DNA of 36,135 nucleotides from Acidimicrobiales bacterium (GTDB taxonomy: Bacteria > Actinomycetota > Acidimicrobiia > Acidimicrobiales > Iamiaceae): NCBI GenBank assembly GCA_035630295.1, contig DASQKY010000040.1:1-36135 (forward strand). The letters run 5' to 3'. The notes under the pieces were generated by a model, which was not told the origin of the DNA, did not search any database, and was given only the letters and a program-made list of their open reading frames with translations. Every line of letters starts with the position of its first letter. The first letter of the stretch is position 1. Shown here piece after piece: positions 25,217 to 35,500 of the stretch. Position numbers and translations under genes: made by a program.

Positions 25217-25232
25217 GACGTTCGCCGACGTC
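25217..25232. repeat. short inverted repeat between convergent genes
   Basis: GACGT (25217-25221) and ACGTC (25228-25232) flank TCGCCG. The region 25174-25239 also has other short complementary blocks and a run of C. It may end transcripts of the convergent MenE-like and CBS genes, but the stem is weak. Confidence 0.3.
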
Positions 25233-25239
25233 GGGGCGG

Positions 25240-25674
25240 TCAGCGGCCCTGGGCGATGTACTCGTGCAGGGTGCGGGTCTCGACCTCGAGGTCCCGGATG
25301 CGGTCCTTGACCACGTCGCCGATGCTGACGATGCCCCGCAGGGTGCCGTCGACCACCACCGGCACGTGGCGCATGCGTCGCTCGGTCATGGACTGCGACA
25401 GCTCGTCGACGGTGGTGCCCATCTCGCAGGTGACGACCTCGCGGCTCATGATCGTCGCCACCTCCCGGCCCAGCAGGGTGTCGCCGTGGCCGGCCAGGGC
25501 GCAGACCACGTCCCGCTCGGACACGATGCCGGCCACGTGGGCGCCGTCGTCGCTCACCACCAGCGCTCCGATGCGGTGCCGGGCCAACGTGTCCACCACC
25601 TCCCGCACGGTGGCGGTGGGGGGGACGGTGACCACGGCGTCGCCCTTGCTCCTCAGCAGGCCTTCCACGTTCAC
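25240..25674 (-). CDS. CBS-domain pair protein
   Basis: The 144 residues are almost entirely two CBS motifs. The first spans about 8-62, with [24 protein letters not shown] and GIVSERDVV. The second spans about 74-128, with [20 protein letters not shown] and [12 protein letters not shown]-terminal helix ([16 protein letters not shown]) follows. Such stand-alone pairs bind adenosine nucleotides and regulate a partner, here unknown. The GTG at 25674 has GGAGGAG upstream. Confidence 0.92.
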   Translation of the reverse strand: MNVEGLLRSKGDAVVTVPPTATVREVVDTLARHRIGALVVSDDGAHVAGIVSERDVVCALAGHGDTLLGREVATIMSREVVTCEMGTTVDELSQSMTERRMRHVPVVVDGTLRGIVSIGDVVKDRIRDLEVETRTLHEYIAQGR

Positions 25675-25767
25675 GGCGGCTCCTCCCGGTCGACGTCAAC
25701 ATGGTGGCACAGGCGGAGGGCTCGGGTGTGGCGCCGGTCACCTCGCACGGGGCCCGGGGCCCGCTCC

Positions 25768-25773
25768 TACCCT
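25768..25773 (+). promoter_or_regulatory. -10 box TACCCT, leaderless promoter of the DUF255 gene
   Basis: TACCCT ends 6 nt before the ATG at 25780, and there is no ribosome-binding site. Confidence 0.55.
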
Positions 25774-25779
25774 GGCCCC

Positions 25780-27801
<2,022 letters not shown>

Positions 27802-27816
27802 CCCGTCCCCGGGCGC

Positions 27817-27859
27817 GACCCGGCCCGGCCACCGGGGGGGAGGGTGGCCGGGCCGGGTC
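27817..27859. terminator. strong hairpin after the DUF255 gene
   Basis: A perfect 17-bp stem (27817-27833 with 27843-27859) with a 9-nt purine loop begins 15 bp after the stop at 27801. It also lies downstream of the convergent Rpf-like gene. There is no U-run. Confidence 0.78.
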
Positions 27860-27907
27860 AGCGGCACCGCCCCTCGGGGGAGGGTGGGGCGGCGGCGCGA
27901 TCTGGGG

Positions 27908-28597
27908 CTAGCGCAGGCCGAGCTTGGACGAGCAGGAGGGCCAGGCGCCCCAGCCCTGCCCGGCCCGGACCCGCTCGGCCACGGCGATCTGGGCCTCGCG
28001 GCTGCTCTGGTGGGGCATCCCCGAGCCGCCGTAGGCCCGCCAGGTGGACGGGCTGAACTGGAGGCCGCCGTAGTAGCCGTTGCCGGTGGCCGCGCCCCAG
28101 TTGCCGCCCGACTCGCAGCGGGCCAGGGCGTCCCAGGAGCCGCCGCCGGAACGGGGGGCCGGGGCCTCCTCGGCCCGGGCCCGCTCGGCCTGGGCCGCGG
28201 CTTCGGCCTGCTGGCGGGCCGACTCGGCCCGGGCCTGCTCCAGGGTGGCGAAGTACACGAAGACGCGGGCGTCGGCCTCGCGCCGCTCGTTGTCGGCCAG
28301 GGCGGCCGCCAACCGTTCCCGCGCCTCCTGGCCGTCGGCCGCGTGGGCCAGGGTGGGATCGACGGCCGGGTACTCGGTCGGCACCTGGACGGCGGCGATC
28401 ACCTCGGCGGTCAGGGGGGACGGCTCGGAACCGGCCAGGCCGTCGGCTGCCGCGGGGCCGAAGGCGGTCACCACCGCGGTGGTGACGACGGCGGCACCGA
28501 GGGCGGCGGCCCGGATCCGGTGGGATCGGCGGGCAGCCCTCGGTGCGCAGGGACTCGGAGGGCGCTCGGGCGAGCGCCCCTTCTCGGGTCGGGCCAT
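27908..28597 (-). CDS. secreted Rpf-like transglycosylase
   Basis: The ATG at 28597 has AGGAG 8 nt upstream and gives 229 residues. An Arg-rich start and a hydrophobic helix at about 29-52 ([21 protein letters not shown]) make a signal peptide. Residues about 80-148 form an Ala/Glu/Arg-rich helix, probably a coiled coil. The C-terminal 76 residues are the resuscitation-promoting-factor domain, [14 protein letters not shown] with the catalytic Glu162, then [20 protein letters not shown] and a final Cys pair partner in [11 protein letters not shown]. Members cleave peptidoglycan glycan strands and help dormant cells resume growth. Confidence 0.93.
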   Translation of the reverse strand: MARPEKGRSPERPPSPCAPRAARRSHRIRAAALGAAVVTTAVVTAFGPAAADGLAGSEPSPLTAEVIAAVQVPTEYPAVDPTLAHAADGQEARERLAAALADNERREADARVFVYFATLEQARAESARQQAEAAAQAERARAEEAPAPRSGGGSWDALARCESGGNWGAATGNGYYGGLQFSPSTWRAYGGSGMPHQSSREAQIAVAERVRAGQGWGAWPSCSSKLGLR

Positions 28598-28833
28598 GGA
28601 GGGGACTCCTGGGGTCGGGATCACGGTCGCCCGTCCCCCTGGGTCCTACGTGAAGAGGATCACGAGAGGGCGAGCAGAGGACGAGTCTGCTCACTCCGTC
28701 GGCATTTCGTAACATCACCGCAACGTGACATCGGCCACGGACCTAGGAAATGCCTGGTCAGCGCGTCCCTGCCCGTCACCCACTCGCAATATTTTCGACC
28801 CCGAGAGGGCCTGTCCGGCCCCCGCGACCCCCC
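28598..28833 (-). promoter_or_regulatory. AT-richer intergenic region upstream of the Rpf-like gene
   Basis: This is the longest gene-free stretch (236 bp) and holds the least GC-rich bases of the window, for example GCAATATTTTCGA near 28786. It should contain the promoter of the Rpf-like gene. Two inverted repeats are visible: CGTGA-agagga-TCACG at 28649-28664, inside the likely leader, and TCAC-cgcaac-GTGA at 28715-28728. I could not assign a -10 box or a known riboswitch. Confidence 0.5.
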
Positions 28834-29454
28834 TCAGGCGCGGCCCCAGCGGCCCCGCCGCGCCACCTCGGCCAGGGGGGGCCGGGGGCGCCGGGCGCTG
28901 CGCCCCGGGCGCTCCTCGTGACCGGCCGCGGCCGGGTGTCCCAGGGCCACGGTGCCCACCGCCCGCCACCCTGGCGGCACGCCGTGGGCGGCCAGCACCG
29001 CCGCCTCGTGGGCGAACAGCCCGAACAGGCACCCCCCCAGGCCGGCGTCGACCAGGCCCAGCAGCAGGGTCTGGGCCGCGGCGCCCCCGTCCACCCACCA
29101 GTAGGGCACGGGCCACGCCTCGATCCCGGCCCCCAGGCCGGTGGCCGCCTTGTCGGGCTCGGCGTAGCGGGCCGGGTAGGCGCCGGGGTCGACCAGCACC
29201 ACCACCAGCACCGGGGCCTCCAGCAGGCCGGGCCAGGCGAAGCGGTCCCGCCGGTCGGCCGGCAGGGTCAGGTCCCAGTACCGGGCCACCGCCCCCGGGG
29301 TGTCGAGGACCAGGAACCGGACCGGTTGGGTGTTGCCGGCCGAGGGGGCCCGGCGGGCCCCGTCCAGGACCCCGTCGACCAGGGCCGGATCGACGGGTCG
29401 GGGCCCGAAGGCCCGCACCATGCGCCGCCGGCGGACGGCGTCGGAGAGCTCCAC
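28834..29454 (-). CDS. nitroreductase-family protein
   Basis: The 206 residues follow the FMN-dependent nitroreductase pattern. It begins AVRRRRMVRAFGPRPVDPALVDGVLDGARRAPSAGNTQP (residues 6-44), where the RRR and SAGNTQP segments contact FMN. In the middle is VDGGAAAQTLLLGLVDAGLGGCLFGLF, and near the end VGTVALGHP. The substrate is unknown; family members reduce nitroaromatics, quinones or act in flavin or cofactor chemistry. A basic C-terminal tail (PGRSARRPRPPLAEVARRGR) is unremarkable for this genome. The GTG start lies 34 bp after the stop of the preceding gene. Confidence 0.9.
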   Translation of the reverse strand: MELSDAVRRRRMVRAFGPRPVDPALVDGVLDGARRAPSAGNTQPVRFLVLDTPGAVARYWDLTLPADRRDRFAWPGLLEAPVLVVVLVDPGAYPARYAEPDKAATGLGAGIEAWPVPYWWVDGGAAAQTLLLGLVDAGLGGCLFGLFAHEAAVLAAHGVPPGWRAVGTVALGHPAAAGHEERPGRSARRPRPPLAEVARRGRWGRA

Positions 29455-29488
29455 GTCGGGGCGCCGCCGGGCAGCCGGCGGCAGGCGC

Positions 29489-30157
29489 CTAGAGCAGCTT
29501 GACCAGGTCGTCGGCCAGGGCCCACCCGAAGGCGACGAGGGAGTCGCCCCGCTCCTCGTCGATGTCGTCGAAGAGGGCCACCACGTCGGCCGGGATGGTC
29601 TCGGGCTTGACGCTGTCGTGGTCGAGGACCAGGGCCGGCACCTCGCTGCCGGTGGCCTTGAAGGCCCGCTCGTCGTAGGCCCCGGTGGGGACGCCGAAGC
29701 GCTTGGCCAGCCGCCGGCCCCAGGCCCGCTCCTCGCCGGTGGCCACGTAGTCGGGGCGGGGGACGATGTCGTGCAGGGCCTTGAAGGCGTCGAAGCCCGA
29801 GGCCGTGGCCATCCGGGTGCCGACCAGGACGTCCTCGTCGGGGAAGGCCAGGACGGCCCGCCGGAGCTGGTCGGTGATCATCTGGCGCAGCACGGTGTCG
29901 CGCTTGGAGGTGCGCTTGACCGAGGCCAAGCCCACCAGCACGCTGGGCGTGCCGCCGATGCGTTCGAGCGTGCAGAACGAGAAGCCCTTGATGCGGCCCC
30001 CGTCCCGGGCCAGGGTGACGAGCACCCACTCCTCGGCCTGCTTCGACAGCAACCCGGCCTCGTAGGCCCGGGGGCCACCGGCGCACAGGTCGGCCATCTC
30101 GGCCAGCTCGGCGTCGGAGAGAGCGGTGCAGTCCTTGGTCTCGACCTCGATGGCCAT
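29489..30157 (-). CDS. uncharacterised 222-residue protein, possibly GNAT-like
   Basis: I do not recognise a named family. The protein opens MAIEVETKDCTALSDAELAEMADLC and then has WVLVTLARDGGRIKGFSFCTLERIGG and VGLASVKRTSKRDTVLRQMITDQLRRAV. That strand-strand-helix order recalls the acetyl-CoA-binding core of GNAT proteins but lacks a clear RxxGxG/A. The C-terminal half has FKATGSEVPALVLDHDSVKPE and ends with an amphipathic helix. No signal or membrane segment is seen, so it is cytoplasmic. Codon use matches the neighbours and the frame is clean. It is probably co-transcribed with the nitroreductase gene. Confidence 0.7.
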   Translation of the reverse strand: MAIEVETKDCTALSDAELAEMADLCAGGPRAYEAGLLSKQAEEWVLVTLARDGGRIKGFSFCTLERIGGTPSVLVGLASVKRTSKRDTVLRQMITDQLRRAVLAFPDEDVLVGTRMATASGFDAFKALHDIVPRPDYVATGEERAWGRRLAKRFGVPTGAYDERAFKATGSEVPALVLDHDSVKPETIPADVVALFDDIDEERGDSLVAFGWALADDLVKLL

Positions 30158-30246
30158 GTCGCTGTTCGACCCCCAGGGGCGCGTGCAGTGGGCCTCTCAA
30201 GTCCAGTCGCCCGGGCCGCCCAGCGCAAACCGAGGCCGGCGGGGCC

Positions 30247-31818
30247 TCAGCCGGTGAAGCGGGCCGGGGCCCGGACGGCGTCGGCCGGGGGCGCCGGCGG
30301 CGGGCCGGGCGGGGGCGCCGCGACCTCCGCCGTGCACCCCCCGGCGATGCCGGTGGGGCTGACGCAGACGGCCTGGTCGGCGAGGCCCCCGGTGGGCACC
30401 GTGACCTCCAGCCGGCCGGTGACCTCGTCCCAGCTCGACCGCCAGGTGCCGTCGGCCGCGCTGGTCTCGACCACGAACCCGCCGGGGTACAGCGACGGGG
30501 GGACGACGATCTCGGTGGGGCCGGTGGCGCCGGCCCGGACCCGGTAGGTGACGTGCAGGGAGCGGGCCGCCCCGTCCCATCGCGACGCCGTGGGGGCGCC
30601 GGCGATGGCCCGGGGCCAGGCCTGGACGATGCGGGCCCAGGCCGGGTCCAGCTGGCCGCTGTCGTCCAGGACGCAGTAGCCGGCCCCGGCGCACCAGCTG
30701 AACACGGTCCACCCCGAGCCGATGCGCTCCATCACGGCCAGGCTGCGGTCGATGAACGTCCCCGCGCCCCCGATGGCCGGGTCGGGCAGGCCCCACTCCC
30801 CCACCAGGGTGGGCACGCCGTAGGTGTCGGGGTAGTGGCCGATGACCCCCTCCCAGGTGGCGTGGAAGCCCGACGCCGGGTCGAAGGGCTCGCCCGACTC
30901 CAGGCCCAGGTCGTAGAAGTGCGGGAAGTAGGCCAGCTTGGGGTCGTCGATGCGGCCCAGGGCGGTGCGCACGCCCAGGGTGGCCAGGTTGGGCGGGTGG
31001 ACGAACACCCAGCTCTCGGTGTCCACGGTGCGGATGGCGTCGGCCAGGCGCTGGTACATGGCAGTGAGCTGGGTGGGCTCGACCCGGGCGGCGGCCGAGA
31101 TCAGGTCCTCGCCGGGGCGGATCTTGCCGAAGGGCTCGTTCAGCAGGTCGTAGCCCAGCAGGGCCGGGTGGCCCACCACCCGCTCGACCACGTGGAGGAG
31201 CGACTCGATCTGCTCCTGGCGGAGGTCCGCGTCCTCGTAGAGGTGTTCCCAGGCCGCCTGCACCGCCGGTTGCAGGGTGGCGATGAACCACGGGTCGCCC
31301 GGGTTGGCGGTGAAGGGCTGGCCGTCGTCGCGGGTGGCCCACTCGGGCACCCCGTTGCCGCCGAAGGCGGGGCCGAAGACGTCCTGGTGGTTGTCGAGCA
31401 CGACGGAGATGCCCCGCTCGCCGGCCACGTCCAGGGCGGCCACCACCTGGTCCAGGTAGGCCTCGTCCCACCCGTCGTCGGTGGGCTCCAGCTTGTGCCA
31501 TTGCCACGACAGGCGCAGCAGGTCGAAGCCGCTGTCGGCCGCGGTGTCCATCAGCGCGGGGGTCACCTCGGCCACCAGGGCCGTCATCTCCTTGCCGCTG
31601 TTGAACCCCCGGAACTGGAGGGCCCGGCCCTGGGCGTCGGCCATGTAGACCCGCCCGTCGGTCCCGGTCACCGTCCCGTCCGGCACCGTGGCCAGCGGCG
31701 GGTCCACCACTGCCCCGGCCGGCGAGGCCCCGGGCCCGGCCGGCACCACCGTCGCCAGCACGGCCACCGCCACCGCCGCCAGCGCGGCCCGCCCCCTCGC
31801 CCTCCTCCGCACCGTCAC
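30247..31818 (-). CDS. secreted GH5 glycoside hydrolase, endoglycoceramidase-like (second copy)
   Basis: The 523 residues begin with a Sec-type signal peptide (Arg-rich, then AALAAVAVAVLATVVPAGPG, cleavage probably near 36), without a lipobox, so the enzyme is released. The GH5 barrel shows FRGFNSGKE, LRLSWQWHKLEP, LDNHQDVFG, the acid/base Glu228 in YDLLNEPFG and the nucleophile Glu341 in VGEWGLPD. A C-terminal beta domain of about 90 residues and a Pro-rich tail follow. It is a distant paralogue of the lipoprotein at 18643-20232. The GTG start is 7 nt after a TAGGGT box. Confidence 0.9.
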   Translation of the reverse strand: MTVRRRARGRAALAAVAVAVLATVVPAGPGASPAGAVVDPPLATVPDGTVTGTDGRVYMADAQGRALQFRGFNSGKEMTALVAEVTPALMDTAADSGFDLLRLSWQWHKLEPTDDGWDEAYLDQVVAALDVAGERGISVVLDNHQDVFGPAFGGNGVPEWATRDDGQPFTANPGDPWFIATLQPAVQAAWEHLYEDADLRQEQIESLLHVVERVVGHPALLGYDLLNEPFGKIRPGEDLISAAARVEPTQLTAMYQRLADAIRTVDTESWVFVHPPNLATLGVRTALGRIDDPKLAYFPHFYDLGLESGEPFDPASGFHATWEGVIGHYPDTYGVPTLVGEWGLPDPAIGGAGTFIDRSLAVMERIGSGWTVFSWCAGAGYCVLDDSGQLDPAWARIVQAWPRAIAGAPTASRWDGAARSLHVTYRVRAGATGPTEIVVPPSLYPGGFVVETSAADGTWRSSWDEVTGRLEVTVPTGGLADQAVCVSPTGIAGGCTAEVAAPPPGPPPAPPADAVRAPARFTG

Positions 31819-31825
31819 AGCCGGG

Positions 31826-31831
31826 ACCCTA
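31826..31831 (-). promoter_or_regulatory. -10 box TAGGGT of the second GH5 gene, leaderless
   Basis: Seven nt separate this hexamer from the GTG at 31818. It lies between the vapC stop and the GH5 start. Confidence 0.55.
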
Positions 31832-31839
31832 GGCCACGG

Positions 31840-32262
31840 TCACAGGGTCTGGACGTGGACGTTCGGAAAGGCGGCGGACAGGCGGAGCAGGTCGGACTCG
31901 TCCCCGGTGAGGACCACGCCCCCGCCCTCCGAAGCCGTCGCCACCACGTGTGCGTCGACCATGTCCTCGGACCCGGCGCCGGCCGCAGCCAGGACGCCTC
32001 CCACCAGCCGGGCCAGGCCCCGGTCGGTATCCCGCACCACCAGGCCCGTCTCTCGAGACAGGCAGGCATCGACCACGGCGTCGTGGCCCCGGCCGCGGTA
32101 CAGCTCGGCCAGCACCACCGCGGGCACCACCACGTCGCGCCGGAGTCGGTGCGCGGCCCGGAGGGCGCCTCGCACCTCCTCGGCCCGGGGGCCGTCACCC
32201 CGGGCCAGGCTGGACAGGGCCTCGGCGTCGAGCACGACCTTCATGGATGGCGACGTGGTCAC
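31840..32262 (-). CDS. vapC: VapC-type PIN-domain ribonuclease toxin
   Basis: The GTG at 32262 overlaps the antitoxin stop (GTGA), giving 140 residues; an ATG six codons in is an alternative. PIN-domain acidic residues are visible in VVLDAEALSSL, in the Glu of VVLAELYRGRG, in MVDAHVVATA and in LTGDESDLLRL. VapC toxins cut specific RNAs, often tRNAs, when freed from VapB. The gene directly follows its antitoxin gene in the usual order. Codon use is like the rest of the window. Confidence 0.9.
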   Translation of the reverse strand: MTTSPSMKVVLDAEALSSLARGDGPRAEEVRGALRAAHRLRRDVVVPAVVLAELYRGRGHDAVVDACLSRETGLVVRDTDRGLARLVGGVLAAAGAGSEDMVDAHVVATASEGGGVVLTGDESDLLRLSAAFPNVHVQTL

Positions 32263-32486
32263 GAGAGCAGCCCCTCGTAGCGCTGGATGACCTCCTCGGG
32301 GACGGGCCCGTGCTCCTCATCGAGACGGTCGAGCCACTCGCCCAGCAGCCGCTGGCGCCGGCGGCGGTTCAGCTCCACCTTGATGGCCTCGTTGACCTGG
32401 GCCGACACCGGCTCGTCGTCGAGCTCCATCTCGTCCACCAGGTCGGCGTCGAGCGACACCGAGATCTTGCGCTTGGCCAGGGTCAC
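32259..32486 (-). CDS. vapB: VapB-type antitoxin
   Basis: With the GTG at 32486, 6 nt after a TACGCT box, the protein has 75 residues. A ribbon-helix-helix start (KRKISVSLDADLVDEME, then VSAQVNEAIKVELNRRRRQR) binds DNA. The C-terminal half (LLGEWLDRLDEEHGPVPEEV) would wrap the toxin. An upstream ATG or TTG would add up to 14 residues but would place the -10 box inside the gene, so I prefer the GTG. It should repress its own promoter through the repeats at 32477-32531. Confidence 0.85.
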   Translation of the reverse strand: MTLAKRKISVSLDADLVDEMELDDEPVSAQVNEAIKVELNRRRRQRLLGEWLDRLDEEHGPVPEEVIQRYEGLLS

Positions 32487-32531
32487 ACCGAAAGCGTACT
32501 CAGGTGGCATCACCCTGACCAGGGTCACACC
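32477..32531. repeat. vapB operator: paired 13-bp direct repeats and a palindrome
   Basis: CCAGGGTCACACC occurs at 32477-32489 and again at 32519-32531, exactly 42 bp apart (about four helical turns). The second copy overlaps the palindrome ACCCT-gacc-AGGGT (32512-32525), which covers the likely -35 position. The first covers the GTG start codon. This is a fitting layout for RHH antitoxin autorepression. Confidence 0.65.
32493..32498 (-). promoter_or_regulatory. -10 box TACGCT of vapBC, leaderless
   Basis: TACGCT is 6 nt before the GTG at 32486. It lies between the two operator repeats. Confidence 0.55.
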
Positions 32532-32544
32532 TTGGGCGGGTGAG

Positions 32545-35500
32545 TCAGGCGGGGGCCAGGGCTCGGGCGCTGACCAGGCAGTCGGCGCCGAAGATGGCCC
32601 GGAGCTCGGAGAGCAGGTTGGAGCCCTGCTCCACCGACCAGCCGTCGGGCAGGCGCACCACCTGCTCCCCCACGTGCAGGTAGACGATCGACTCGCCCGG
32701 GAAGCGGACCAACACGTCCTTGAGGTCCTTCACCCGCTGGTCGGAGAGCTGGTGGGGCGGCACCCGGAGGCGCAGCGGCGGCGTCTCGGACAGGTCCTCG
32801 CACGGTGTGACGTCCATGGCGATCAGCTTGGGCTGGTCGTCCCGGGTGTCGAGCCGGGCGGTCAGGGTGACGACCAGGTCGTCGGCCAGGACGTGGCCGA
32901 TGGTCTCGAAGGTCCGGGGGAAGACGGTGACCTCCAGGGCCGCCTCCAGGTCCTCCAGCACGAAGACGGCCATGCGGGCGTTGGCCCGGGTGAACTTGTG
33001 CTGGAGGTTGGTGATGACGCCGCCCACCTTGACCGAGCGCTCCTTGTCGCGCCCCTTGCCGTTCCCGTTGGCCGGGGCCGGCGTGGGTGCCGTCGCGGTG
33101 CCGGCGTCGGTGGCCTCGGCCTGCTCGATGAGCTCCCGGAGCGAGCAGTCGGTGCGGCGACGCAAGGCGTCCTCCAGGCCCATGATCGGGTGGTCGGAGA
33201 CGTAGAGGCCCAGCATCTCCTTCTCGTGCTTGAGCTTCTCGGTCTTCTCGAACTCGACCTCGATGCCGGGGATCTCGGGCCGGTCGTCGAAGGAGGTGCT
33301 CCCGCTGGGCCCGTCGTCGAAGAGGGACATGACGCCCTGGTCCTCCTGGCGCCGCCGGGCCAGGGTCATGTCGATGATGACCTCGAAGACCTGGAGCAGG
33401 CCCTTGCGGGGGTGGCCCAGGGAGTCGAAGCCCCCGGCCTTGATGAGCGACTCCATGGTCCGCTTGTTCAGGAACAGCAGGGGCACCCGGTCGCAGAAGT
33501 CGTAGAAGTCGGTGAAGGGACCGTTGGCCTCCCGCTCGGCCACCATCTGGTCGACCAGGCCGGAGCCCAGGTTGCGCACGGCGGAGAGGCCGAACGGGAT
33601 GACCTCGGTGCCGTCCTCCAACCGGGTGGGCACGAAGTCCGAGTGCGACCGGTTGACATCCGCCACCAGCACCTTGATGCCGGAGATGCGGCACTCGTTG
33701 AGGTAGACCGCCGCCTTCTCCAGCTTGGTCTTGACGCTGGTCAGCAGGGCGGCCAGGTACTCGATGCGGTAGTTGGCCTTCAGGTAGGCGGTCTGGTACG
33801 CCACGAACCCGTAGCCGAACGAGTGCGACTTGTTGAAGGCGTAGTCGGCGAAGTTCTCGATGGTGTCGAAGAGCTGGGTGCCCAACTTGTGGCCGTAGCC
33901 GGTGGCCTCGCAGCCCTCGACGAACTTGGACCGCTCCTTGGCCATGATGTCGCGGTTCTTCTTGCCGCAGGCCTTGCGGAGGTTGTCGGCGTCGGCCAGC
34001 GAGTAGCCGGCGAACTGCTGGGACACCCGCATGACCGACTCCTGGTAGATCATCAGGCCGTAGGTCTCGGTCAGGATCTCCTCGGCGTCGGGGTGGAAGT
34101 ACTCGACCGGCTTGCGCCCGTTCTTCCGCTCGGCGTAGTCGATGTGCATGTCGACGCCCATCGGGCCCGGCCGGTAGAGGGCCACCAGGGCGGCCACGTC
34201 CTCGAACGTGGTCGGGGCCAGCAGCCGGAGGAGCTGGCGCAGCCCGCCGCCCTCCATCTGGAACACGCCGATGGAGTCGCCCCGCCGCAGCATGGCGAAG
34301 GTGGCCTCGTCGTCCAGGGGCGGGGCGTCGATGTCGACCTCGTCGCCCCGGAACTCCTTGATGAGGGCCAGCGCGTCGGTGATGACGTCCAGGTTGCGCA
34401 GGCCCAGGAAGTCCATCTTGAGCAGGCCCAGCTCCTCGACGCCGCCCATCTCGTACTGGGTGACGACGGGGGCGTCCTCGATGGTCCCGCCGGCCAGCGG
34501 CTTGCGCTGGATGGGCAGGTACTCGGTGAGGGGCTGGTCGGTGATGACCACGGCGGCGGCGTGGATGCCGTCCTGGCGGCGCAGGCCCTCCAGGCTCTTG
34601 GCCACGTCCACCACCCGCTTCACGTCGGGGTCCGCCGCGTACATGTTCCGCAGGTCGGTGGCCCGCTGGTAGCCGTCGAGGAACTTCGGGTGCTGCTCCA
34701 GGCAGGCGTAGAGGGGCGTGTCGCGCCCCATGACCAGAGGGGGCATGGCCTTGGCCACCTTGTCGCCCACCAGGTAGGGCAGGCCCAGCACCCGGGCCGC
34801 GTCGCGCACCGCGGCCCGGGCCTTGATGGTGGAGAAGGTCACGATCTGGGCCACGTGGTCGCGGCCGTAGCGCTCGGCGGCGTAGCGGATCATCTCGTCC
34901 CGGTAGCGGGAGTCGAAGTCCATGTCGATGTCGGGCATCGACACGCGGCTGGGGTTGAGGAAGCGCTCGAAGATGAGGTCGTAGCGGATCGGGTCGAGGT
35001 CGGTGATCCGCAGGCTGTAGGCGACGGCACACCCGGCCGCCGATCCACGGCCCGGCCCGACGCGGATGCCCCGCGAGCGGGCGTAGCTGATGAGGTCCCA
35101 GACGATCAGGAAGTACGAGCTGAACCCCATCTGGGCGATGACGTCGAGCTCGTACTGGATCCGGGCCTTCACCTGTTCGGACGGGTCGTCACCCCAGCGC
35201 TCGCGCACGCCGGCCCACGTCACGTGCTCGAGGTAGGCGGTGTCGTCGGCGAAGCCCTCCGGCAGCGGGAAGTTGGGCAGCAGGGCGTCGCCGAACTCGA
35301 TCGTCACGTCGGCGCGTTCGGCGATCCACAACGTGTTGTCGCACGCCTCGGGGTGGTCGCGGAAGAGGTACCGCATCTCGTCCGAGGTCTTCAGGTAGTG
35401 CTCGTGGCCCTCGAACTTGAACCGCTTCGGGTCCGACAGCATGGCGCCGGTCTGGACGCACAGCAGTGCGTCGTGGGCCTCGTGGTCCTCGCGGTGGGTG

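Noticed and set aside
28598-28740. c-di-AMP riboswitch before the Rpf-like gene
   Set aside because: Expected from family habit, but the characteristic conserved blocks are not visible by eye.
28786-28833. Terminator after the nitroreductase gene
   Set aside because: Complementary blocks are present but mismatched, and there is no U-run in the right direction.
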